Shown here: positions 27,408-35,708 of the stretch, in pieces
Layout: every line of letters begins with the position of its first letter
Numbering within the stretch: the stretch's first letter is position 1
Origin: UBA9300 sp032260385
Lineage (GTDB): Bacteria > Bacteroidota > Bacteroidia > Bacteroidales > VadinHA17
Assembly: GCA_032260385.1 (NCBI GenBank)
Contig: JAVVEL010000009.1
Location: 21,335-85,334, forward strand
Reading direction: 5' to 3'
DNA: 64,000 bases
Position numbers and translations under genes: made by a program
The notes under the pieces: model-generated
What the model was told of the DNA's origin: nothing
What the model saw: only the letters and a program-made list of their open reading frames with translations
Databases searched by the model: none

Positions 27408-27491
27408 TCCATTTCTCTAATCCCGTTAACTATACTTGGTCATGGAGATCATCCTGCAATGCAGTATTCGGTTCATAGGGAGATCAGGGGA

Positions 27492-29621
27492 TCAAACATC
27501 TTTCAAAGACAGTTGTATCCTGTTTCGTTCTGTATCAACTCCGATAACTTTGACTTTCACATGCTGGTGCAGCTTAAGCACATCGCCCGGATCTTTTACG
27601 AAGCCTTTTGCCATATTAGATATATGTACCAGGCCATCCTGCTTTACGCCTATATCAACAAAGGCCCCGAACCTGGTAATATTTGTCACTATCCCTGGAA
27701 CAACCATACCTTCAGCCAAGTCATCTATGGAGCGTACATCGGCGAATTTGAACTCTTTTATTTCGGACCTGGGGTCCCTGCCAGGTTTTCTGAGTTCTTC
27801 CAGGATATCTTCAAGGGTCGGCAGGCCGGTATCATCTGTTACATATTTTTTGATGTCTATACTTGATATCTTTTCTTCATCTGTAATAAGGTCCTCCACT
27901 CCAAGTCCCAGATCAGAAGCCATTTTCTCAACAATATGATAACTTTCCGGGTGAACGGCAGATTTATCAAGTGGATTTTCAGCATTACTGATCCTGAGAA
28001 AGCCGGCACACTGCTCAAAAGCCTTATCCCCCATTCTCTTCACTTTCTTCATCTGTAGCCGCGATATGAAGGGTCCGTTTTCATTCCTAAACTCAACAAT
28101 ATTACCTGCCAGCTGCGGGCCCAGTCCTGACACATAGGTCAGTAAATGCTTGCTTGCCGTATTCACTTCCACACCCACAGCATTCACGCAGCTAACCACC
28201 ACGTCATCAAGGCTTTGCTGGAGTCTGGCCTGGTCAACGTCGTGCTGGTACTGTCCTACTCCTATTGATTTGGGATCTATTTTTACCAGTTCAGCCAGCG
28301 GATCCATCAGCCTCCTTCCTATGGATACTGCTCCCCTAACCGTAACGTCATAATCAGGAAATTCATCCCTGGCCACCTGCGAGGCAGAATAGACCGAGGC
28401 TCCTGCTTCGCTCACCACGAATACCTTTAAATCACCGTCAAATTTAATCCACTTGATCAGGTCTTCTGTCTCACGGCTGGCAGTGCCGTTTCCTATTGCT
28501 ATAGCCTCTATCTTATAAGAATTAACAAGGCTGCTTATTTTCTTAACTGAGAGGGCTGTCTGGTTCTGAGGCGGATGAGGAAAGATAGTCTCATTATGCA
28601 GCAATTTGCCCTGCTTATTGAGGCAAACCACCTTACACCCGGTGCGGTAACCCGGATCGATGGCCAGTACTCTTTTCTCACCCAGAGGGGGAGCCAGCAG
28701 CAGTTGTCTGAGGTTATCAGCAAAAACCCTTATGGCCTCCTCATCTGCTTTTTCCTTGGATAGCTTTCGGAATTCGGTTTCCATGGCCGGCCCCAGCAGT
28801 CTTTTCCAGGAATCTTTCACAGCCGCCAGCACCTGTGCGGCAGAATCATTATCAGCTTTCACAAAGCTCTCATCAAGCAGTTCAAGGGCCCGGTCTTCAT
28901 CGGTCATAATGCTTATCCTCAGGAAGCCCTCATCCTCTCCCCTTAGCATTGCCATCAACCTATGAGAGGGACACCCGGACAATGGTTCATTCCATTCAAA
29001 GTAATCCCTGTATTTAGCACCTTCTTCTTCTTTCCCCTTAAGTAATTTAGCTATGATCCGTGCCTCCCTGTCGAAAAGTTTCCGTATTTTCTTCCTTGCA
29101 GTCTCATCCTCGTTGATCCATTCAGCTATTATATCCCTTGCTCCCTGCAATGCATCGTCCACATTTTCTACTCTATCCCCGAGGTATTTTTCAGCTTCAG
29201 CGACGGGGTCTTTCAAGTCCTGTTTCATAATAATGCCTGCCAGGGGCTCAAGCCCTTTTTCACGTGCAACTGATGCCCTGGTTTTTCTTTTTGGCCGGTA
29301 GGGAAGGTAGAGGTCCTCCAGCTCCGTCATTGTGACAGACGCATTCAGCCGTTCCAGCAATTCAGGGCTCATTTTGTCCTGTTCTTCTATTGATCGTATT
29401 ATAGCCTCCCTCCTCTTGTTAAGCTCAAGCAGTTTTTCATATTCATCTTTGATATGAGCAATCTGAACTTCGTCAAGGCTGCCTGTCATTTCTTTACGAT
29501 AGCGGCTGATAAATGGTATTGTGGCGCCATCCTCGATAAGCCGCAGCACATTTTCAACCTGCCATTCATGGTGCCCCAGCCGTGAGGCCAGTAAGGCTAT
29601 GTATTTCTTTTTATCCATCAT
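27492..29621 (-). CDS. tex: Tex-like RNA-binding transcriptional accessory protein
   Basis: A homologue of Tex/YhgF (yeast Spt6-like), a nucleic-acid-binding factor. The 709 residues show an N-terminal helical region (HEWQVENVLRLIEDGATIPFI), a YqgF-type fold (VLAIDPGYRTGCKVV), helix-hairpin-helix repeats (LLTYVSGLGPQLAGNIVEF, then RMGDKAFEQCAGFLRI) and a C-terminal S1 domain (about 640-705; VTNITRFGAFVDIGVKQDGL). The start codon overlaps the stop of the upstream methyltransferase gene by one base (TAATG), so translation is probably coupled. Last gene of a four-gene minus-strand operon. Confidence 0.95.
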   Translation of the reverse strand: MMDKKKYIALLASRLGHHEWQVENVLRLIEDGATIPFISRYRKEMTGSLDEVQIAHIKDEYEKLLELNKRREAIIRSIEEQDKMSPELLERLNASVTMTELEDLYLPYRPKRKTRASVAREKGLEPLAGIIMKQDLKDPVAEAEKYLGDRVENVDDALQGARDIIAEWINEDETARKKIRKLFDREARIIAKLLKGKEEEGAKYRDYFEWNEPLSGCPSHRLMAMLRGEDEGFLRISIMTDEDRALELLDESFVKADNDSAAQVLAAVKDSWKRLLGPAMETEFRKLSKEKADEEAIRVFADNLRQLLLAPPLGEKRVLAIDPGYRTGCKVVCLNKQGKLLHNETIFPHPPQNQTALSVKKISSLVNSYKIEAIAIGNGTASRETEDLIKWIKFDGDLKVFVVSEAGASVYSASQVARDEFPDYDVTVRGAVSIGRRLMDPLAELVKIDPKSIGVGQYQHDVDQARLQQSLDDVVVSCVNAVGVEVNTASKHLLTYVSGLGPQLAGNIVEFRNENGPFISRLQMKKVKRMGDKAFEQCAGFLRISNAENPLDKSAVHPESYHIVEKMASDLGLGVEDLITDEEKISSIDIKKYVTDDTGLPTLEDILEELRKPGRDPRSEIKEFKFADVRSIDDLAEGMVVPGIVTNITRFGAFVDIGVKQDGLVHISNMAKGFVKDPGDVLKLHQHVKVKVIGVDTERNRIQLSLKDV

Positions 29622-30802
29622 TATTCAATATATAAAACAAGTCCTTTCAGGTATTCGCTTTCAGGGTGGAAGATATTTACCGGATGGTCAGCAGGCTGGC
29701 TCAGTTGTTTGATTATCCTGACATTTCTTCCTGTATTGGCTGCCGCAGCGAAAACCGACTTGCGGAAATTTTCACGGTTAACCACCTGTGAACAGGAGAA
29801 GGTAAACAGTATGCCCCCACTGTTTATTATTTCAATAGCCTTCATGTTAAGGCGTTTATATCCCTGCAATGCATTATGGAGCACATTCTGATGTTTTGCA
29901 AATGCCGGCGGGTCGAGCACGATGAGATCATATTTTTGATCTGTGTCGTCCATGAACCTGAAAGCATCGCCGGTAAAGCTCTCATGCCTTGTATCCTCCC
30001 CGTAATTTAACTTTATGTTCTTTTCGGCCATTTCCACAGCCCTTGATGAAACATCCACGGTATGAACCTTTTTGGCATTAAGCATGGCATATACAGAAAA
30101 GCCCCCGGTATAAGCAAAGAGGTTAAGAACATTACTCCCGGCAGAAAAGTCTTCTATCAGTTTACGGTTTTCCCTCTGGTCTACAAAAAATCCGGTTTTT
30201 TGTCCCTCTTCCCAGTCGACGTGGAATTTTAAACCGTACTCCTCCACTATATTAGCCTTCACTTTGCCCCTCAGAAGGCCATTTTTATGGTCAATCCCTG
30301 CTTTGAAAGGCAGGGTGGCAGCACTTTTATCATAGACTGCAGCAATATGAGGCTTTTTCAGAGACATCAGTATTTCAGCTATCAGCTCACGCTGCTGATA
30401 CATGCCTGCTGAATGTGCCTGCATCACTGCCACATCATTATAGATATCTACTATCAGTCCCGGCAGGTTATCACCCTCGGCATGTATCAACCTGAAAACA
30501 TTGGTGGATGGTAGGTCAAGTATACCCATTCTTTCCCTGTAATCAAGCGCACTGTTTATCCTGGAAAGGAAAAAGAAGTCATCAATCTTCTCATCATCGA
30601 AGGTGAGTATTCTTACGGCTATCGTTCCCGGCTGGTAATGTCCACGGGCAAGGAAAGTATCCTTATTATCGTATATATCAACTATTTCACCTTCAAAAGG
30701 TTCATCGTATATTTTTTTTATGGCTCCGCTGAATATCCAGGGATGACGGCGCAAGATTGACTGGCCTTTTCCCGATTTAAGTATAATCTTTGGCTTATCC
30801 AT
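29621..30802 (-). CDS. Class I SAM-dependent rRNA methyltransferase, RlmI type
   Basis: A 393-residue enzyme of the RlmI/YccW family, which methylates C5 of cytosine in 23S rRNA. Parts in order: PUA RNA-binding domain (about 3-75; KSGKGQSILRRHPWIFSGAI), a linker beta domain, then the Rossmann methyltransferase with VLNLFAYTGGFSVYA (SAM site), VDVSSRAVEMA, DLIVLDPPAFAK (catalytic motif IV) and FTFSCSQ (catalytic Cys region). The exact modified base is inferred from family only. It lies 6 bases after the exonuclease gene and is coupled to tex. Confidence 0.92.
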   Translation of the reverse strand: MDKPKIILKSGKGQSILRRHPWIFSGAIKKIYDEPFEGEIVDIYDNKDTFLARGHYQPGTIAVRILTFDDEKIDDFFFLSRINSALDYRERMGILDLPSTNVFRLIHAEGDNLPGLIVDIYNDVAVMQAHSAGMYQQRELIAEILMSLKKPHIAAVYDKSAATLPFKAGIDHKNGLLRGKVKANIVEEYGLKFHVDWEEGQKTGFFVDQRENRKLIEDFSAGSNVLNLFAYTGGFSVYAMLNAKKVHTVDVSSRAVEMAEKNIKLNYGEDTRHESFTGDAFRFMDDTDQKYDLIVLDPPAFAKHQNVLHNALQGYKRLNMKAIEIINSGGILFTFSCSQVVNRENFRKSVFAAAANTGRNVRIIKQLSQPADHPVNIFHPESEYLKGLVLYIE

Positions 30803-30808
30803 ACTTTC

Positions 30809-31393
30809 TTACAGCAGATTATTATTGTTTAGCTTATTATAAATTTCATAACAGACCCATGCATCAGTAGCGGCATATTGAATCTGGGCATCGGTTAAAA
30901 CATCAGCTTCCCAGTTTGATACCTGCTGTCTCTTGGAAATTCTGAAGCCCAGGACTATGGCAGACAACTTTTTGAGTCCTGAACTAACTATACCAAATTC
31001 TTTTACATAATCCTGTAATTCTATGAAGCCCCTGGCTTCGAATTTCCTTATGGTTTTAAGTGCCTTTATATCATCGTGTATTGCCACTCCCACTTTAAGC
31101 ACGGACGCATCTGACAGTATATCAGCAAGTTTGGATGGCATCCCGATTTCATTCATCCTGAACAGGAAAGCCCTGTGCCCATCTGACAACTGCAGAAGGG
31201 CCACCCTATTATTTTTGCCCTTACTGAAAGAGGGTTTTGTTTCGGTATCGAAGCCCAGCACGGTTGCTGAATTCAGCATTCCTATGCATTTCTTAAACTC
31301 CTTATTGTTATTAACAAGCACTATTTCGCCCCGGAATCCCGAAACAGGATATTCTCCCAGCTCGCTTTTGTCAATATTCTCCTTAAATGTCAT
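30809..31393 (-). CDS. DEDDy 3'-5' exonuclease domain protein
   Basis: A small (194 residues) DnaQ-like exonuclease of the RNase D / WRN type. The metal-binding residues are all visible: VLGFDTETKPS (Asp, Glu), VGVAIHDDIKAL (Asp), and YAATDAWVCYEIY (Tyr and Asp of the DEDDy motif). No HRDC domain, so it is the exonuclease core only. The start was set at 31393 because GGAGA sits 7 bases upstream; an ATG at 31417 would lie within the DUF5063 gene with no ribosome site. It overlaps that gene by 11 bases. Confidence 0.9.
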   Translation of the reverse strand: MTFKENIDKSELGEYPVSGFRGEIVLVNNNKEFKKCIGMLNSATVLGFDTETKPSFSKGKNNRVALLQLSDGHRAFLFRMNEIGMPSKLADILSDASVLKVGVAIHDDIKALKTIRKFEARGFIELQDYVKEFGIVSSGLKKLSAIVLGFRISKRQQVSNWEADVLTDAQIQYAATDAWVCYEIYNKLNNNNLL

Positions 31394-31997
31394 CTTCACT
31401 CTCCTTCCTGAATTCATCCTGCCGGCGCGAAATTATCCATTCTGACTTATCTCGTCCTGTTCCCGGCTCCTGTATATCGCCACCAATATTTCCGGGATCG
31501 GACAAGGCAAGATGAATGGCCCTTATGGTATTAACCAGTTTCTGCCCCCAGTAAAGCCTGAAGCTCTCGCGGCATTCCCATAGTGCATCATTCATAACAT
31601 CGACGGTCCCCACGCGGTAGACCATCAGAAAATCCTTGATATCCTGATAAATATCGGCCAGATTCTCAGCAATATCACCATATATCAGCTCTTCGGTTGC
31701 ATCCCTGTCGGGATTTACATCAATATAATCGTTGGCAGCACCAAATTTAAGCGTAAGATTATCTTTAATAAGCTGCCAGTCTTCCTCCTTCACAAATTTT
31801 TCAGTTCCCTCATCCAGTTTTGTCTCAATATCCGGCAGATACAATGCTTTAAGATACAGAAGGGGCAGTAATTTCCGAAAAACCAATAAGAGTTTATGAC
31901 CATCTGCAGAAGAGGCTTCTTCAAGGAAGTGGCAATATTCGTTCGCCACAGCTGTAAATTCTATTACTTCCCTTGAGTAGACCAGGTTTTCATCCAT
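31383..31997 (-). CDS. DUF5063 family protein
   Basis: A 204-residue, acidic, mainly helical cytoplasmic protein that resembles the Bacteroidota family DUF5063 (ANEYCHFLEEASSADGHKLLLVFRKLLPLLYLKALYLP, split here as a description of residues about 13-50). No catalytic motif is visible. It is the first gene of an operon with the DEDDy exonuclease, RlmI-type methyltransferase and Tex, which suggests a link to RNA metabolism; that is inference. Confidence 0.82.
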   Translation of the reverse strand: MDENLVYSREVIEFTAVANEYCHFLEEASSADGHKLLLVFRKLLPLLYLKALYLPDIETKLDEGTEKFVKEEDWQLIKDNLTLKFGAANDYIDVNPDRDATEELIYGDIAENLADIYQDIKDFLMVYRVGTVDVMNDALWECRESFRLYWGQKLVNTIRAIHLALSDPGNIGGDIQEPGTGRDKSEWIISRRQDEFRKESEDDI

Positions 31998-32013
31998 AGG
32001 ATATATTTTGAGA

Positions 32014-32021
32014 CAAAATTA
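32014..32021 (-). promoter_or_regulatory. Candidate -7 element for the DUF5063-exonuclease-RlmI-Tex operon
   Basis: On the minus strand this reads TAATTTTG, a TAnnTTTG match 16 bases before the DUF5063 ATG. No convincing -33 is seen upstream. Confidence 0.4.
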
Positions 32022-32051
32022 ATTCAAATAAATGATAATAAAGAAAATTGT

Positions 32052-32140
32052 TGAGGTGGTGAGGGGGTGAAGGGGTAAAGAGGTGAAGGGGTCAGGGTTA
32101 GGAGGAGAGGTTAAGAGGTTAAGAGGTTAGAAGTGAAGGG
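32052..32140. repeat. G-rich purine tract with degenerate short repeats
   Basis: The plus strand is almost free of C. It contains runs GGGGG, GGGG, GGGG and GGG within about 35 bases, then AGGTTAAG-type 9-base repeats (GGTTAAGAGGTTAAGAGGTT). It lies between the 3' end of recQ and the start of the DUF5063 operon. Confidence 0.8.
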
Positions 32141-32150
32141 TTACATAGGC

Positions 32151-34064
32151 TCAGTTGTGCCAGATTAGGTTTTGCTTATCATCCTGCAAGATTTTATCAT
32201 GGTCGAGGAGCCATCGTATGACTTTAATTGCTTTCTCCTCGTCGGTAGCCAGCTTTGAAAGCAGGCTGTCAGCGGGCATTTCCTCTTTCAGCAGCACTTC
32301 CTTTATCCTGTCGAGGATCTGATCAAATTCATACTTACTCAGATCAAGTTCATTGCGGCTCATGCAAATGTCACACATTCCGCACCTCACTGATTCCTGA
32401 CCGAAATAGTCCAGCAGCATGCTGGCACGACATCTTGTCTGTGAGGTGATATATTTAAGCATCTCGTTCAAGCGGTCAAGGTATTTTTCCTTAACATCCC
32501 TGTGGTTTTCAGGTGAAATATAAAGAGATTTCCTGTCGAGGCGTTCTTCTGTGAATATTATCAAAGCTGTCTTTTTACCGGGTATGTAATTAATAATATC
32601 GCGGCTGCTAAGGTTTACAAGAAATTTATATATTGCATCGCGGGAAAGGCCCGACTTTTTTGAAAGTAATTCTTCATTCACAGGTACATATTCGGTAAAC
32701 ATCCCGGTATAGCTTCGCAGGAGCAATTTAATAAAACCATCCATTGCAGCGTTTGCCACCTGGAATTTATAAAGGTCGTCGCGGCTTACTTTAAAATGGA
32801 CCCTTGAAGGGTTATTCAGCTCCTCTGTTAATTCAAGATATTTTTCCCTTTCAAGAAATTTAAGGCTGTTATACGCCTGGGTAACCGAAAGCCTGTATTT
32901 GGATACAAACTCGGCCAGGTTAAAATCGTATACAATATTCTTACCGCTGCCAATTGGTATCTGGAGGTAGTTGCAGAGCAATTCATAGACATTTTTTATA
33001 TAATCCACAGGTGGAAATTTTGAATTCACTCTTTCCTTTGCCCGTTCAATATCGCTGTCATAATACAATTGGACGGCCCAGGCTTTTTTCCCGTCTCTTC
33101 CTGCCCTTCCGCTTTCCTGGAAATAAGATTCAATGGAATCGGGTATATCCCAGTGGATAACAAAGCGCACATTTGCCTTGTCAATCCCCATTCCGAATGC
33201 ATTTGTTGCAACAATTATCCTTGGTCTGCCTGCAGTCCAGGCATTTTGTTTTCGTTCTCTCAGTTCCCTGTTAAGACCTGCATGGTAGTAATCTGCCGAT
33301 ATATTACTGTCAACAAGGAATTGAGCTATTTCTCTCGTTTTCTTCCTGCTTCTTACGTAAATGATACCTGAACCGGGGACTTTTTGTAAGGTATCGAGTA
33401 TATATTTATTCTTATCCTCCACCTTTCGCACCAGGTATACCAAATTTTTTCTTTCAAAACCTGATTTCAATACGTTCCTTTGCCTGAACTCCAGTTTATC
33501 CATAATATCCTCAACCACCCTTGCTGTAGCAGTAGCGGTCAGGGCCAGTATCGGTACATTTTTACCAACAAGTTTCCGTATGTCAGCTATATGCAGGTAT
33601 GAGGGCCTGAAATCATAACCCCATTGCGATATACAGTGAGCTTCATCAACTGCGATCAGTGACACATTCATTGCTCCTGCCCTTTTTTCAAAAACCTGGG
33701 ATCTTATTCTTTCCGGGGAGATATAGAGAAACTTATAATCTCCATAAACACAATTATCGAAGGCTATATCTATTTCTTCCCTTGTCATTCCAGAGTGTAT
33801 TGCCATAGCCTTTACATCCATCTGTCTGAGTTTATCCACCTGGTCCTTCATAAGAGCTATAAGTGGTGTAATCACAATACACAATCCATCAGATGCAATT
33901 GCTGGTATCTGGAAAGTAATTGATTTGCCGCCTCCCGTAGGCATCAGCCCCAGTGTATCTTTACCCTCGTCAACCGATTTTAAAATCTCCTCCTGCAGGG
34001 GTCTGAATGAAGTATATCCCCAGAAGCGGGTCAGTATTTTTTTATATTCATCCAGGCGATTCAT
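32151..34064 (-). CDS. recQ: ATP-dependent DNA helicase RecQ
   Basis: A 3'-5' superfamily 2 helicase for recombination and replication repair. 637 residues: Walker A MPTGGGKSITFQ, DEAH box VDEAHCISQWGYDFRPSY, motif III LALTATAT, and motif VI FQESGRAGRDGKKAW. The RecQ-Ct zinc site is seen as TRCRASMLLDYFG then CGMCDIC. A winged-helix region lies between. A clear HRDC domain is not evident; instead the C-terminus has about 60 helical residues (DQILDRIKEVLLKEEMPADS). Transcribed away from guaB; a possible minus-strand -7 element (TATTTTTG) lies at 34103-34110. Confidence 0.96.
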   Translation of the reverse strand: MNRLDEYKKILTRFWGYTSFRPLQEEILKSVDEGKDTLGLMPTGGGKSITFQIPAIASDGLCIVITPLIALMKDQVDKLRQMDVKAMAIHSGMTREEIDIAFDNCVYGDYKFLYISPERIRSQVFEKRAGAMNVSLIAVDEAHCISQWGYDFRPSYLHIADIRKLVGKNVPILALTATATARVVEDIMDKLEFRQRNVLKSGFERKNLVYLVRKVEDKNKYILDTLQKVPGSGIIYVRSRKKTREIAQFLVDSNISADYYHAGLNRELRERKQNAWTAGRPRIIVATNAFGMGIDKANVRFVIHWDIPDSIESYFQESGRAGRDGKKAWAVQLYYDSDIERAKERVNSKFPPVDYIKNVYELLCNYLQIPIGSGKNIVYDFNLAEFVSKYRLSVTQAYNSLKFLEREKYLELTEELNNPSRVHFKVSRDDLYKFQVANAAMDGFIKLLLRSYTGMFTEYVPVNEELLSKKSGLSRDAIYKFLVNLSSRDIINYIPGKKTALIIFTEERLDRKSLYISPENHRDVKEKYLDRLNEMLKYITSQTRCRASMLLDYFGQESVRCGMCDICMSRNELDLSKYEFDQILDRIKEVLLKEEMPADSLLSKLATDEEKAIKVIRWLLDHDKILQDDKQNLIWHN

Positions 34065-34217
34065 AAACAGTATAACAAGGGTAAAATATTATGCTTTCTT
34101 TACAAAAATAAGAACTGTAATTCAATTTTTTAGCCATCTTAAAAAATAAAAGACAGCTGCTAAGTCAATCATCATTTTTTTGTATCTTGCGCCATCTAAA
34201 TCAAATACCGTTTGCTT

Positions 34218-35684
34218 ATGTCTTTTCTTGATGATAAAGTGGTTATGGAGGGTATAACATTCGATGATGTTCTGCTTATACCAGCTTATTCAACGGTTCT
34301 GCCCCGTCAGGTGAATACAAGTACAAATTTCACCAGGAATATCATGCTGAATACACCTATAGTTTCAGCAGCCATGGATACGGTTACTGAAGCTGAACTG
34401 GCCATAGCAATTGCCCGGGAAGGAGGTATTGGTGTTATACACAAAAATATGTCGGTTGAAAAACAGGCCTCTCAGGTTAAAAGGGTTAAGAGAGCAGAGA
34501 ATGTAATGATACTTGAACCGGTAAGCATAGGTATTAACGCCACCGTATCAGAAGCATTGCATTTGATGAAGGAATACAAGATAGGTGGCATACCGGTGAT
34601 TAAGGAAAATAATGTTCTGGTTGGCATTGTTACCAACAGGGATCTCAGGTTTGAGAATGAGATGACCAAGAAGATATCCGAGATAATGACCAGGGATCTT
34701 ATCACCACCGATCAGGAAACCGACCTTGAGAAGGCTGCCCACATACTCCAGAAGCATAAGATTGAAAAGCTTCCTATTGTAAATGAGAAGAACCAGCTTG
34801 TAGGCCTCATTACCTACAAAGACATTACCAAAACAAAGGACAGGCCTTCATCCTGTAAAGATAATAAGGGAAGGCTAAGGGTAGCAGCAGCTATAGGCAT
34901 AGCCCCCGACACCCTTGAAAGAGCTGAGGCCCTGATCAAGGCCAATGTGGATACACTGTCGATTGACACAGCTCATGCCCACACAAAAAATGTGATGAAC
35001 ATCCTCAGGGAAATAAAAAGAAACTTCACCGGTGTTGAGGTCATAGCAGGTAACATTGGCACTGCAGAAGCAGCAAAAATGATGGCTGATGAAGGCGCTG
35101 ATGGTGTTAAGGTAGGTATCGGCCCGGGGTCAATATGCACAACAAGAATTGTTGCAGGTGTCGGTATACCACAGCTTTCAGCCATATACAATGTTTCAAA
35201 GGCTTTACAGGGATCAGGAATCCCCATAATAGCCGATGGAGGGATAAGATATTCAGGTGACATAGTCAAGGCCCTTGCCGCTGGAGCTGACTCAATAATG
35301 GCCGGTTCACTATTTGCAGGGGTTGAAGAATCACCGGGAGAAACAATTATTTACAACGGCCGCAAGTTTAAATCATACCGCGGCATGGGTTCAATAGAAG
35401 CCATGCAACAGGGATCGAACGACAGATACTTCCAGGATATTGAGGACGATATAAAGAAGCTTGTTCCTGAAGGTATAGCAGCAAGGGTACCTTATAAGGG
35501 CACCCTTTCAGAGGTTATTTACCAGATGATAGGCGGGCTAAAAGCCGGAATGGGTTACTGCGGAGCTGAAAATATTGGTGCCCTTAAGAAGGCACGCTTT
35601 GTTAAGATCACTCATTCAGGAATAATTGAAAGCCATCCACACGATGTCACAATAACACGAGAAGCCCCTAACTACAGCAGGTAG
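34218..35684 (+). CDS. guaB: Inosine-5'-monophosphate dehydrogenase
   Basis: It oxidises IMP to XMP with NAD+, the committed step of GTP synthesis. 488 residues from ATG 34218 (an in-frame TTG two codons earlier is rejected). The TIM barrel begins GITFDDVLLIPAYS and is interrupted by a CBS pair (about 95-205; IMTRDLITTDQETDLEKA). GPGSICTTR carries the catalytic Cys307, and IADGGIRYSGDIVKALAAGA and KSYRGMGSIEAM bind IMP. A flap with EGIAARVPYKG supplies the Arg-Tyr dyad region (436-446). The following PpiC gene starts 24 bases downstream. Confidence 0.98.
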   Translation: MSFLDDKVVMEGITFDDVLLIPAYSTVLPRQVNTSTNFTRNIMLNTPIVSAAMDTVTEAELAIAIAREGGIGVIHKNMSVEKQASQVKRVKRAENVMILEPVSIGINATVSEALHLMKEYKIGGIPVIKENNVLVGIVTNRDLRFENEMTKKISEIMTRDLITTDQETDLEKAAHILQKHKIEKLPIVNEKNQLVGLITYKDITKTKDRPSSCKDNKGRLRVAAAIGIAPDTLERAEALIKANVDTLSIDTAHAHTKNVMNILREIKRNFTGVEVIAGNIGTAEAAKMMADEGADGVKVGIGPGSICTTRIVAGVGIPQLSAIYNVSKALQGSGIPIIADGGIRYSGDIVKALAAGADSIMAGSLFAGVEESPGETIIYNGRKFKSYRGMGSIEAMQQGSNDRYFQDIEDDIKKLVPEGIAARVPYKGTLSEVIYQMIGGLKAGMGYCGAENIGALKKARFVKITHSGIIESHPHDVTITREAPNYSR

Positions 35685-35708
35685 GATCCTGAAATCAATT
35701 GTTTTACC

